From: Litoditis marina
Taxonomy: Eukaryota; Nematoda; Chromadorea; Rhabditida; Rhabditidae
Assembly: GCA_964036275.1 (NCBI GenBank)
Contig: CAXIWQ010000075.1
Coordinates: 62,001-126,000 of the forward strand
Reading direction: 5' to 3'
Length of the DNA stretch: 64,000 nucleotides
This document shows positions 12,101 through 25,416 of the stretch, one piece after another (the stretch's first letter is position 1; every line of letters starts with the position of its first letter). Made by a program: the position numbers and the translations under genes. The notes under the pieces were generated by a model. That model saw only the letters and a list, made by a program, of their open reading frames with translations, had not been told where the DNA came from and made no database searches.

Positions 12101-15100
12101 CAGAATATAAAGTCGTATTAGGTTTTTGTAGCCATGAGCAACAGACTTGATAACCGTATAAACTTTGTTCTGTAGCTGCAAGGCAAAGAGTCGATAACCG
12201 CGTTAATTCGTATTTTGTGGCTGTGTGCCACAGAATAGATAGTTGTATTGGGTTTTTCTAGCTGGGAGCAACATACTTGATAGTCGTATAAACTTTTTTC
12301 TGTAGCTGCAAGGCAAAGAGTCAAAAACCGCGTTAATTTGTCTTTTGTGGCTGTGCGCCACAGAATATAAAGTCGTATTAGGTTTTTGTAGCCATGAGCA
12401 ACTTGATAGCCGTATTAACTGTTCTCTGTAGCTGCAAAGCAAACAGTCGATAACCGCGTTAATTCGTATTTTGTGGATGTGCGCCACAGAATAGATTGTC
12501 GTATTAGGTTTTTGTAGCTGGGAGCAACATATTTGATAGCCGTATGAACTGTTCTCTGTAGCTGCAAGGCAAAGAGTCAATAACCGCGTTAATTTGTCTT
12601 TTGTGGCTGTGCGCCACAGAATATAAAGTCGTATTAGGTTTTTGTAGCTGGGAGCAACAGACTTGATAGCCGTATAAACTTGTTTCTGTAGCTGCAAGGC
12701 AAAGAGATAATAACCGCGTTAATTTGTCTTTTGTGGCTGTGCGCCACAGAATATAAAGTCGTATTAGGTTTTTGTATCTGGGAGCAACATACTTGATAGC
12801 CGTATAAACTTTTTTCTGTAGCTGCACGGCAAAGAGTCAATAACCGCGTTAATTTGTCTTTTGTGGCTGTGCGCCACAGAATATAAAGTCGTATTAGGTT
12901 TTTGTAGCTGGGAGCAACAGACTTGATAGCCGTATAAACTTTTTTCTGTAGCTGCAAGGCAAAGAGGTAATAACCGCGTTAATTTGTTATTTGTGGCTGT
13001 GCGCCACAGAATAGATAGTTGTATTGGGTTTTTCTAGCTGGGAGCAACATACTTGATAGCCGTATAAATTTTTTTCTGTAGCTGCAAGGCAAAGAGTCAA
13101 TAACCGCGTTAATTCGTATTTTCTGCTTGTGCACCACAGAAAGGATTGTTGTATTAGGTTTTTGTAGCTGGGAGCAACAGACTTGATAGCCGTATAAACT
13201 TTTTTCTGTAGCTGCAAGGCAAAGAGTCAATAACCGCGTTAATTCGTATTTTGTGGTTGTGCACCACAGAAAAGATAGTCGTATTAAGTTTTTGTAGCTG
13301 GTAGCAACAGACTTGATAGCCGTATAATTTTTTTTCTGTAGCTGCAAGGCAAAGAGTCAATAACCGCGTTAAACTGTCTTTTGTGGCTGTGCGCCACATG
13401 ATGTACAGTCGTATTAGGTTTTTGTAGTTGTGAGCAACAGACTTGATAGCCGTGTGATTTTTTTTCTGTAACTGCAAGTCGAAAAGTCGATAACCGCGTT
13501 AATTTGTATTTCATGGCTGTGCGCCACAGAATAGATAGTCGTATCAGGTTCTTGTAGCTGGGAGCAACAGACTTGATAGCCGTATGAACTTTTTCCTGTA
13601 GCTGCAAGTCAAAGAGTCAATAACCGCGTTAATTTGTCTTTTGTGGCTGTGCGCCACAGAATATAAAGTCGTATTAGGTTTTTGTAGCTGGGAGCAACAG
13701 ACTTGATAGCCGTATAAGCTTTTTTCTGTAGCTGCAAGCCAAAGAGTCGATAACCGCGTTAATTTGTCTTTTGTGGCTGTGCGCCACATAATATAAAGTC
13801 GTATTAGGTTTTTGTAGCTGGGAGCAACTGACTTGATAGCCGCATAAACTTTTTTCCGTAGCTGCAAGCCAATGAGTCGATAACCGCGTTAATTCGTATT
13901 TCGTGGCTGTGCGCCACAAAATATATAGTCGTATTAGGTTTTTGTAGCTGGGAGCAACAGACTTGATAGCCGTATAAACTTTTTTTTTCTGTAGCTGCAA
14001 GGCAAAGAGTCAATAACCGCGTTAATTCGTCTTTTGTGGCTGTGCGCCACAAAATAGATAGTCGTGTTAGGTCTTTGTAGCTGGGAGCAACAGACTGAAT
14101 AGCCGTATGAACTTTTCTCTGTAACTGCAAGCCAATGAGTCGATAACCGCGTTAATTCGTATTTCGTGGCTGTGCGCCACAAAATATATAGTCGTATTAG
14201 GTTTTTGTAGCTGGGAGCAACAGACTTGATAGCCGTATAAACTTTTTTTTTCTGTAGCTGCAAGGCAAAGAGTCAATAACCGCGTTAATTCGTCTTTTGT
14301 GGCTGTGCGCCACAAAATAGATAGTCGTGTTAGGTCTTTGTAGCTGGGAGCAACAGACTGAATAGCCGTATGAACTTTTCTCTGTAACTGCAAGCCAAAG
14401 AGTCGATAACCGCGTTAATTTGTCTTTTGTGGCTGTGCGCCACAGAATATAAAGTCGTATTAGGTTTTTGTAGCTGGGAGCAACAGACGTGATAGCCGTA
14501 TGAACTGTTCTCTGTAAATGCAAGCCACAGAGTCAATAACCGCGTTAATTCGTATTTTCTGTTTGTGCACCACAGAAAAGATTGTTGTATTAGGTTTGTG
14601 TAGCTGGGAGCAACAGACTTGATAGCCGTATAAACTTTTTCCTGTAGCTGCAAGGCAAAGAGTCAATAACCGCGTTAATTCGTATTTTGTGGTTGTGCAC
14701 CACAGAAAAGATAGTCGTATTAAGTTTTTGTAGCTGGTAGCAACAGACTTGATAGCCGTATAATTTTTTTTCTGTAGCTGCAAGGCAAAGAGTCAATAAC
14801 CGCGTTAAACTGTCTTTTGTGGCTGTGCGCCACATGATGTACAGTCGTATTAGGTTTTTGTAGTTGTGAGCAACAGACTTGATAGCCGTGTGATTTTTTT
14901 TTCTGTAACTGCAAGCCGAAAAGTCGATAACCGCGTTAATTTGTATTTCGTGGCTGTGCGCCACAGAATAGATAGTCGTATCAGGTTCTTGTAGCTGGGA
15001 GCAACAGACTTGATAGCCGTATGAACTTTTTCCTGTAGCTGCAAGGCAAAGAGTCAATAACCGCGTTAATTTGTCTTTTGTGGCTGTGCGCCACAGAATG

Positions 15101-15754
15101 AAAAGTCGTATTAGGTTTTTGTAGCTGGGAGCAACAGACTTGATAACCGTATAAGCTTTTTTCTGTAGCTGCAAGCCAAAGAGTCGATAACCGCGTTAAT
15201 TTGTCTTTTGTGGCTGTGCGCCACAGAATATAAAGTCGTATTAGGTTTTTGTAGCTGGGAGCAACAGAAGTGATAGCCGTATGAACTGTTCTCTGTAAAT
15301 GCAAGCCACAGAGTCAATAACCGCGTTAATTCGTATTTTCTGCTTGTGCACCACAGAAAAGATTGTCGTATTAGGTTTTTGTAGCTGGGAGCAACAGACT
15401 TGATAGCCGTATAAGCTTTTTTCTGTAGCTGCAAGCCAAAGAGTCGATAACCGCGTTAATTTGTCTTTTGTGGCTATGCGCCACAGAATATAAAGTCGTA
15501 TTAGGTTTTTGTAGCTGGGAGCAACAGACGTGATAGCCGTATGAACTGTTCTCTGTAAATGCAAGCCACAGAGTCAATAACCGCGTTAATTCGTATTTTC
15601 TGTTTGTGCACCACAGAAAAGATTGTTGTATTAGGTTTTTGTAGCTGGGAGCAACAGACTTGATAGCCGTATAAACTTTTTCCTGTAGCTGCAAGGCAAA
15701 GAGTCAATAACCGCGTTAATTCGTATTTTGTGGTTGTGCACCACAGAAAAGATA
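9126..15754. repeat. 6.5-kb higher-order repeat, copy B
   Basis: Second tandem copy, about 51 monomers. Most variant monomers match copy A one for one. Differences are scattered substitutions plus whole-monomer gains and losses, such as an expanded region near 15.1-15.6 kb. The next copy begins where the same variant (CTTGTAGCTGTGAGC) returns near 15770. Boundaries are judged by eye to within about a monomer. Confidence 0.8.
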
Positions 15755-18700
15755 GTCGTATTAAGTTCTTGTAGCTGTGAGCAACACACTTGATAGCCGT
15801 ATAAGCTTTTTTTCTGTAGCTGCAAGCCACAGAGTCAATAACCGCGTTAATTAGTACTTTGTGGTTGTGCACCACAGAATAGATTGTCGTATTAGGTTTT
15901 TGTAGCTGGGAGCAACCGACTTGATAGCCGTATTAACTTTTTTCTGTAGCTGCAAAGCAAACAGTCGATAACCGCGTTAATTCTTATTTGTGGCTGTGCG
16001 CCACAGAATAGATAGTCGTATTAGGTTTTTGTAGCTGGGAGCAACATACTTGATAGCCGTATAAACTTTTTTCTGTAGCTGCACGGCAAAGAGGTAATAA
16101 CCGAGTTAATTTGTCTTTTGTGCTGTGCGCCACAGAATATATAGTCGTATAAGTTCTTGTAGCTGTGAGCAACACACTTGATAGCCGTATAAGCTTTTTT
16201 CTGTAGCTGCAAGCCACAGAGTCAATAACCGCGTTAATTAGTACTTTGTGGTTGTGCACCACAGAATAATTGTCGTATTAGGTTTTTGTAGCTGGGAGCA
16301 ACCGACTTGATAGCCGTATTAACTTTTTTCTGTAGCTGCAAAGCAAACAGTCGAGAACCGCGTTAATTCTTATTTTGTGGCTGTGCGCCACAGAATATAA
16401 AGTCGTATTAGGTTTTTGTAGCCATGAGCAACAGACTTGATAGCCGTATAAACTTTTTTCTGTAGCTGCAAGGCAAAGAGTCGATAACCGCGTTAATTCG
16501 TATTTTGTGGCTGTGTGCCACAGAATAGATAGTTGTCATGGGTTTTTCTAGCTGGGAGCAACATACTTGATAGCCGTATAAACTTTTTTCTGTAGCTGCA
16601 AGGCAAAGAGTCAATAACCGCGTTAATTTGTCTTTTGTGGCTGTGCGCCACAGAATATAAAGTCGTATTAGGTTTTTGTAGCCATGAGCAACAGACCTGA
16701 TAGCCGTATAAACTGTTCTCTGTAGCTGCAAGGCAAAAAGTCGATAACCGCGTTAATTCGTATTTTGTGGCTGTGCGCCACAGAATAGATTGTCGTATTA
16801 GGTTTTTGTAGCTGGGAGCAACATATTTGATAGCCGTATGAACTGTTCTCTGTAGCTGCAAGGCAAAGAGTCGATAACCGCGTTAATTTGTATTTTGTGG
16901 CTGTGCGCCACAGAATATAAAGTCGTAATATGTTTTTGTAGTTGGGAGCAACAGACTTGATAGCCGTATGAAATGTTCTCTGTAACTGCAAGGCAAAGAG
17001 TCAATAACCGCGTTAATTTGTATTTGTGGCTGTGCGCCACAGAATATAAAGTCGTAATATGTTTTTGTAGTTGGGAGCAACAGACTTGATAGCCGTATGA
17101 TTTTTTTTTGTAGCTGCAAGTCAAAATGTCAATAACCGCGTTAATTCGTTTTTGTGGCTGTGCGCCACAGAATAGATTGTCGTATTAGGTTTTTGTAGCT
17201 GGGAGCAACAGACTTGATAGCCGCATAAACTTTGTTTCTGTAGCTGCAAGGCAAAGAGTCAATAACCGCGTTAATTCGTCTTTTGTGGCTGTGCGCCACA
17301 TAATATATAGTCGTATTAGGTTTTTGTAGCTGGGAGCAACAGACTTGATAGCCGTATGAACTTATCTCTGTAACTGCAAGCCAACAAGTCGATAACCGCG
17401 ATAATTCGTATTTTGTGGCTGTGCGCCACAGAATAGATTGTCGTATTAGGTTTTTGTAGCTGGGAGCAACAGATTTGATAGCCGTATGAACTGTTCTCTG
17501 TAGCTGCAAGGCAAAGAGTCGATAACCGCGTTTATTCGTATTTTGTGGCTGTGCGCCACAGAATAGATTGTCGTAATAGGTTTTTGTAGCTGGGAGCAAC
17601 ATATTTGATAGCCGTATGAACTGTTCTCTGTAGCTGCAAGGCAAAGAGTCGATAACCGCGTCAGTTCGTATTTTGTGGCTGTGCGCCACAGAATAGATTG
17701 TCTTATCAGGTTTTTGTAGCTGGGAACAACAGACTTGATAGCCGTATTAACTTTTTTCTGTAGCTGCAAAGCAAACAGTCGATAACCGCGTTAATTCGTA
17801 TTTTGTGGCTGTGCGCCACAGAATAGATAGTCGTATTAGGTTTTTGTAGCTGGGAGCAACATACTTGATAGCCGTATAAACTTTTTTCTGTAGCTGCACG
17901 GCAAAGAGTCAATAACCGCGTTAATTTGTCTTTTGTGGCTGTGCGCCACAGGATATAAAGTCGTATTAGGTTTTTGTAGCTGGGAGCAACAGACTTGATA
18001 GCCGTATAAACTTTTTTCTGTAGCTGCAAGGCAAAGAGGTAATAACCGCTTTAATTTGTCTTTTGTGGCTGTGCGCCACAGAATATAAAGTCGTATTAGG
18101 TTTTTGTAGCCATGAGCAACAGACTTGATAACCGTATAAACTTTTTTTCTGTAGCTGCAAGGCAAAGAGTCGATAACCGCGTTAATTCGTATTTTGTGGC
18201 TGTGTGCCACAGAATAGATAGTTGTATTGGGTTTTTCTAGCTGGGAGCAACATACTTGATAGTCGTATAAACTTTTTTCTGTAGCTGTAAGGCAAAGAGT
18301 CAAAAACCGCGTTAATTTGTCTTTTGTGGCTGTGCGCCACAGAATATAAAGTCGTATTAGGTTTTTGTAGCCATGAGCAACTTGATAGCCGTATTAACTG
18401 TTCTCTGTAGCTGCAAAGCAAACAGTCGATAACCGCGTTAATTCGTATTTTGTGGATGTGCGCCACAGATAGATTGTCGTATTAGGTTTTTGTAGCTGGG
18501 AGCAACATATTTGATAGCCGTATGAACTGTTCTCTGTAGCTGCAAGGCAAAGAGTCAATAACCGCGTTAATTTGTCTTTTGTGGCTGTGCGCCACAGGAT
18601 ATAAAGTCGTATTAGGTTTTTGTAGCTGGGAGCAACAGACTTGATAGCCGTATAAACTTTTTTCTGTAGCTGCAAGGCAAAGAGGTAATAACCGCTTCAA

Positions 18701-21700
18701 TTTGTCTTTTGTGGCTGTGCGCCACAGAATATAAAGTCGTATTAGGTTTTTGTAGCCATGAGCAACAGACTTGATAACCGTATAAACTTTTTTCTGTAGC
18801 TGCAAGGCAAAGAGTCGATAACCGCGTTAATTCGTATTTTGTGGCTGTGTGCCACAGAATAGATAGTTGTATTGGGTTTTTCTAGCTGGGAGCAACATAC
18901 TTGATAGTCGTATAAACTTTTTTCTGTAGCTGCAAGGCAAAGAGTCAAAAACCGCGTTAATTTGTCTTTTGTGGCTGTGCGCCACAGAATATAAAGTCGT
19001 ATTAGGTTTTTGTAGCCATGAGCAACTTGATAGCCGTATTAACTGTTCTCTGTAGCTGCAAAGCAAACAGTCGATAACCGCGTTAATTCGTATTTTGTGG
19101 ATGTGCGCCACAGAATAGATTGTCGTATTAGGTTTTTGTAGCTGGGAGCAACATATTTGATAGCCGTATGAACTGTTCTCTGTAGCTGCAAGGCAAAGAG
19201 TCAATAACCGCGTTAATTTGTCTTTTGTGGCTGTGCGCCACAGAATATAAAGTCGTATTAGGTTTTTGTAGCTGGGAGCAACAGACTTGATAGCCGTATA
19301 AACTTGTTTCTGTAGCTGCAAGGCAAAGAGATAATAACCGCGTTAATTTGTCTTTTGTGGCTGTGCGCCACAGAATATAAAGTCGTATTAGGTTTTTGTA
19401 TCTGGGAGCAACATACTTGATAGCCGTATAAACTTTTTTCTGTAGCTGCACGGCAAAGAGTCAATAACCGCGTTAATTTGTCTTTTGTGGCTGTGCGCCA
19501 CAGAATATGAAGTCGTATTAGGTTTTTGTAGCTGGGAGCAACAGACTTGATAGCCGTATAAACTTTTTTCTGTAGCTGCAAGGCAAAGAGGTAATAACCG
19601 CGTTAATTTGTTATTTGTGGCTGTGCGCCACAGAATAGATAGTTGTATTGGGTTTTTCTAGCTGGGAGCAACATACTTGATAGCCGTATAAATTTTTTTC
19701 TGTAGCTGCAAGGCAAAGAGTCAATAACCGCGTTAATTCGTATTTTCTGCTTGTGCACCACAGAAAGGATTGTTGTATTAGGTTTTTGTAGCTGGGAGCA
19801 ACAGACTTGATAGCCGTATAAACTTTTTTCTGTAGCTGCAAGGCAAAGAGTCAATAACCGCGTTAATTCGTATTTTGTGGTTGTGCACCACAGAAAAGAT
19901 AGTCGTATTAAGTTTTGTAGCTGTAGCAACAGACTTGATAGCCGTATAATTTTTTTTCTGTAGCTGCAAGGCAAATAGTCAATAACCGCGTTAAACTGTC
20001 TTTTGTGGCTGTGCGCCACATGATGTACAGTCGTATTAGGTTTTTGTAGTTGTGAGCAACAGACTTGATAGCCGTGTGATTTTTTTTCTGTAACTGCAAG
20101 TCGAAAAGTCGATAACCGCGTTAATTTGTATTTCATGGCTGTGCGCCACAGAATAGATAGTCGTATCAGGTTCTTGTAGCTGGGAGCAACAGACTTGATA
20201 GCCGTATGAACTTTTTCCTGTAGCTGCAAGGCAAAGAGTCAATAACCGCGTTAATTTGTCTTTTGTGGCTGTGCGCCACAGAATATAAAGTCGTATTAGG
20301 TTTTTGTAGCTGGGAGCAACAGACTTGATAGCCGTATAAGCTTTTTTCTGTAGCTGCAAGCCAAAGAGTCGATAACCGCGTTAATTTGTCTTTTGTGGCT
20401 GTGCGCCACATAATATAAAGTCGTATTAGGTTTTTGTAGCTGGGAGCAACTGACTTGATAGCCGTATAAACTTTTTCCGTAGCTGCAAGCCAATGAGTCG
20501 ATAACCGCGTTAATTCGTATTTCGTGGCTGTGCGCCACAAAATATATAGTCGTATTAGGTTTTTGTAGCTGGGAGCAACAGACTTGATAGCCGTATAAAC
20601 TTTTTTTTTCTGTAGCTGCAAGGCAAAGAGTCAATAACCGCGTTAATTCGTCTTTTGTGGCTGTGCGCCACAAAATAGATAGTCGTGTTAGGTCTTTGTA
20701 GCTGGGAGCAACAGACTGAATAGCCGTATGAACTTTTCTCTGTAACTGCAAGCCAATGAGTCGATAACCGCGTTAATTCGTATTTCGTGGCTGTGCGCCA
20801 CAAAATATATAGTCGTATTAGGTTTTTGTAGCTGGGAGCAACAGACTTGATAGCCGTATAAACTTTTTTTTTCTGTAGCTGCAAGGCAAAGAGTCAATAA
20901 CCGCGTTTAATTCGTCTTTTGTGGCTGTGCGCCACAAAATAGATAGTCGTGTTAGGTCTTTGTAGCTGGGAGCAACAGACTGAATAGCCGTATGAACTTT
21001 TCTCTGTAACTGCAAGCCAAAGAGTCGATAACCGCGTTAATTTGTCTTTTGTGGCTGTGCGCCACAGAATATAAAGTCGTATTAGGTTTTTGTAGCTGGG
21101 AGCAACAGACGTGATAGCCGTATGAACTGTTCTCTGTAAATGCAAGCCACAGAGTCAATAACCGCGTTATTCGTATTTTCTGTTTGTGCACCACAGAAAA
21201 GATTGTTGTATTAGGTTTTTGTAGCTGGGAGCAACAGACTTGATAGCCGTATAAACTTTTTCCTGTAGCTGCAAGGCAAAGAGTCAATAACCGCGTTAAT
21301 TCGTATTTTGTGGTTGTGCACCACAGAAAAGATAGTCGTATTAAGTTTTTGTAGCTGGTAGCAACAGACTTGATAGCCGTATAATTTTTTTTCTGTAGCT
21401 GCAAGGCAAAGAGTCAATAACCGCGTTAAACTGTCTTTTGTGGCTGTGCGCCACATGATGTACAGTCGTATTAGGTTTTTGTAGTTGTGAGCAACAGACT
21501 TGATAGCCGTGTGATTTTTTTTTCTGTAACTGCAAGCCGAAAAGTCGATAACCGCGTTAATTTGTATTTCGTGGCTGTGCGCCACAGAATAGATAGTCGT
21601 ATCAGGTTCTTGTAGCTGGGAGCAACAGACTTGATAGCCGTATGAACTTTTTCCTGTAGCTGCAAGGCAAAGAGTCAATAACCGCGTTAATTTGTCTTTT

Positions 21701-22030
21701 GTGGCTGTGCGCCACAGAATGAAAAGTCGTATTAGGTTTTTGTAGCTGGGAGCAACAGACTTGATAACCGTATAAGCTTTTTTCTGTAGCTGCAAGCCAA
21801 AGAGTCGATAACCGCGTTAATTTGTCTTTTGTGGCTGTGCGCCACAGAATATAAAGTCGTATTAGGTTTTTGTAGCTGGGAGCAACAGAAGTGATAGCCG
21901 TATGAACTGTTCTCTGTAAATGCAAGCCACAGAGTCAATAACCGCGTTAATTCGTATTTTCTGCTTGTGCACCACAGAAAAGATTGTCGTATTAGGTTTT
22001 TGTAGCTGGGAGCAACAGACTTGATAGCCG
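15755..22030. repeat. 6.5-kb higher-order repeat, copy C (3' end diverges)
   Basis: Third copy, offset about 6,626-6,629 bp from copy B. It follows B until about 22030, where the order of monomer variants changes. This copy carries more private 1-2-nt deletions than A or B, for example around 16120, 16150, 16268, 18470, 19915 and 21170. The cause may be assembly error or decay. Confidence 0.75.
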
Positions 22031-25000
22031 TATAAACTTTTTCCTGTAGCTGCAAGGCAAAGAGTCAATAACCGCGTTAATTCGTATTTTGTGGTTGTGC
22101 ACCACAGAAAAGATAGTCGTATTAAGTTTTTGTAGCTGGTAGCAACAGACTTGATAGCCGTATAATTTTTTTTCTGTAGCTGCAAGGCAAAGAGTCAATA
22201 ACCGCGTTAAACTGTCTTTTGTGGCTGTGCGCCACAGGATATACTGTCGTATTAGGTTTTTGTAGTTGTGAGCAACAGACTTGATAGCCGTGTGATTTTT
22301 TTTCTGTAACTGCAAGCCGAAAAGTCGACAACCGCGTTAATTTGTATTTCGTGGCTGTGCGCCACAGAATAGATAGTCGTATCAGGTTCTTGTAGCTGGG
22401 AGCAACAGACTTGATAGCCGTATGAACTTTTTCCTGTAGCTGCAAGGCAAAGAGTCAATAACCGCGTTAATTCGTATTTTGTGGCTGTGCGCCACAGAAT
22501 ATATAGTCGTATTAGGTTCTTGTAGCTGTGAGCACACACTTGGTAGCCGTATAAGCTTTTCTCTGTAGCTGCAAGCCAAAGAGTCGATAACAGCGTTAAT
22601 TCGTATTTTGTGGCTGTGCGCCACATAATAGATTGTCGTATTAGGTTTTTGTAGCTGCGAGCAACAGATTTGATAGCCGTATAAACTTTTTTCTGTAGCT
22701 GCAAGGCAAAGAGGTAATAACCGCGTTAATTTGTCTTTTGTGGCTGTGCGCCACAGAATATAAAGTCGTATTAGGTTTTTGTAGCCATGAGCAACAGACT
22801 TGATAGCCGTATAAACTTTTTTCTGTAGCTGCAAGGCAAAGAGTCGATAACCGCGTTAATTCGTATTTTGTGGCTGTGTGCCACAGAATAGATAGTTGTA
22901 TTGGGTTTTTCTAGCTGGGAGCAACATACTTGATAGCCGTATAAACTTTTTTCTGTAGTTGCAGGGCAAAGAGTCGATAACCGCGTTAATTCGTATGTTG
23001 TGGCTGTGCGCCACAGAATAGATTGTCGTATTAGGTTTTTGTAGCTGGGAACAACAGACTTGATAGCCGTATTAACTTTTTTCTGTAGCTGCAAAGCAAA
23101 CAGTCGATAACCGCGTTAATTCGTATTTTGTGGCTGTGCGCCACAGAATAGATAGTCGTATCAGGTTTTTGTAGCTGGGAACAACAGACTTGATAGCCGT
23201 ATTAACTTTTTTCTGTAGCTGCAAAGCAAACAGTCGATAACCGCGTTAATTCGTATGTTGTGGCTGTGCGCCACAGAATAGATTGTCGTATTAGGTTTTT
23301 GTAGCTGGGAACAACAGACTTGATAGCCGTATTAACTTTTTTCTGTAGCTGCAAAGCAAACAGTCGATAACCGCGTTAATTCGTATTTTGTGGCTGTGCG
23401 CCACAGAATAGATTGTCGTATCAGGTTTTTGTAGCTGGGAACAACAGACTTGATAGCCGTATTAACTTTTTTCTGTAGCTGCAAAGCAAACAGTCGATAA
23501 CCGCGTTAATTCGTATTTTGTGGCTGTGCGCCACAGAATAGATAGTCGTATTAGGTTTTTGTAGCTGGGAGCAACAGACTTGATAGCCGTATAAACTTTT
23601 TTCTGTAGCTGCAAGGCAAAGAGGTAATAACCGCGTTAATTTGTCTTTTGTGGCTGTGCGCCACAGAATATAAAGTCGTATTAGGTTTTTGTAGCCATGA
23701 GCAACAGACTTGATAGCCGTATAAACTTTTTTCTGTAGCTGCAAGGCAAAGAGTCGATAACCGCGTTAATTCGTATTTTGTGGCTGTGTGCCACAGAATA
23801 GATAGTTGTATTGGGTTTTTCTAGCTGAGAGCAACATACTTGATAGCCGTATGAATTTTTTTCTGTAGCTGCAAGGCAAAGAGTCGATAACCGCGTTAAT
23901 CTGTTTTTTGTGGCTGTGCGCCACATAATATAAAGTCGTATTAGGTTTTTGTAGCTGGGAGCAACAGACTTGACAGCCGTATGATTTTTTTTGTAGCTGC
24001 AAGTCAAAATGTCAATAACCGCGTTAATTCGTCTTTGTGGCTGTGCGCCACAGAATAGATTGTCGTATTAGGTTTTTGTAGCTGGGAGCAACAGATTTGA
24101 TAGCCGTATGAAATGTTCTCTGTAACTGCGAGGCAAAGAGTCAATAACCGCGTTAATTCGTCTTTTGTGGCTGTGCGCCACAGAATATATAGTCGTATTA
24201 GGTTTTTGTAGCTGGGAGCAACAGACTTGATAGCCGTATAAACTTTTTTCTGTAGCTGCAAGGCAAAGAGTCAATAACCGCGTTAATTTGTCTTTTGTGG
24301 CTGTGCGCCACAGAATATAAAGTCGTATTAGGTTTTTGTAGCCATGAGCAACTTGATAGCCGTATGAACTGTTCTCTGTAGTTGCAGGGCAAAGAGTCGA
24401 TAACCGCGTTAATTTGTATGTTGTGGCTGTGCGCCACAGAATAGATTGTCGTATTAGGTTTTTGTAGCTGGGAGCAACATATTTGATAGCCGTATGAACT
24501 GTTCTCTGTAGCTGCAAGGCAAAGAGTCGATAACCGCGTTAATTCGTATTTTGTGGCTGTGCGCCACAGAATAGATTGTCGTATCAGGTTTTTGTAGCTG
24601 GGAACAACAGACTTGATAGCCGTATTAACTTTTTTCTGTAGCTGCAAAGCAAACAGTCGATAACCGCGTTAATTCGTATTTTGTGGCTGTGCGCCACAGA
24701 ATAGATAGTCGTATTAGGTTTTTGTAGCTGGGAGCAACATACTTGATAGCCGTATAAACTTTTTTCTGTAGCTGCACGGCAAAGAGTCAATAACCGCGTT
24801 AATTTGTCTTTTGTGGCTGTGCGCCACAGAATATAAAGTCGTATTAGGTTTTTGTAGCTGGGAGCAACAGACTTGATAGCCGTATAAACTTTTTTCTGTA
24901 GCTGCAAGGCAAAGAGGTAATAACCGCGTTAATTTGTCTTTTGTGGCTGTGCGCCACAGAATATAAAGTCGTATTAGGTTTTTGTAACCATGAGCAACAG

Positions 25001-25416
25001 ACTTGATAGCCGTATAAACTTTTTTCTGTAGCTGCAAGGCAAAGAGTCGATAACCGCGTTAATTCGTTTTTTGTGGCTGTGTGCCACAGAATAGATAGTT
25101 GTATTGGGTTTTTCTAGCTGAGAGCAACATACTTGATAGCCGTATGAATTTGTTTCTGTAGCTGCAAGGCAAAGAGTCAATAACCGCGTTAATCTGTCTT
25201 TTGTGGCTGTGCGCCACATAATATAAAGTCGTATTAGGTTTTTGTAGCTGGGAGCAACAGACTTGATAGCCGTATAAACTTTTTTCCGTAGCTGCCAGCC
25301 AATGAGTCGATAACCGCGTTAATTCGTATTTCGTGGCTGTGCGCCACAGAATAGATTGTCGTATTATGTTTTTGTAGTTAATTCGTATTTTGTGGCTGTG
25401 CGCCACAGAATAGATA
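22031..25416. repeat. Mixed satellite block
   Basis: Monomers of several variants without a clear long order. From about 23029 to 23548, four consecutive monomers carry the same marker pair GGGAACAAC and GCAAAGCAAACAGTCG, so one variant has been locally copied. Around 25371-25385 there is a junction where GTAG of subunit A runs directly into TTAATTCG at the start of subunit C, an internal deletion of about 71 bp. No gene is seen. Confidence 0.7.
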
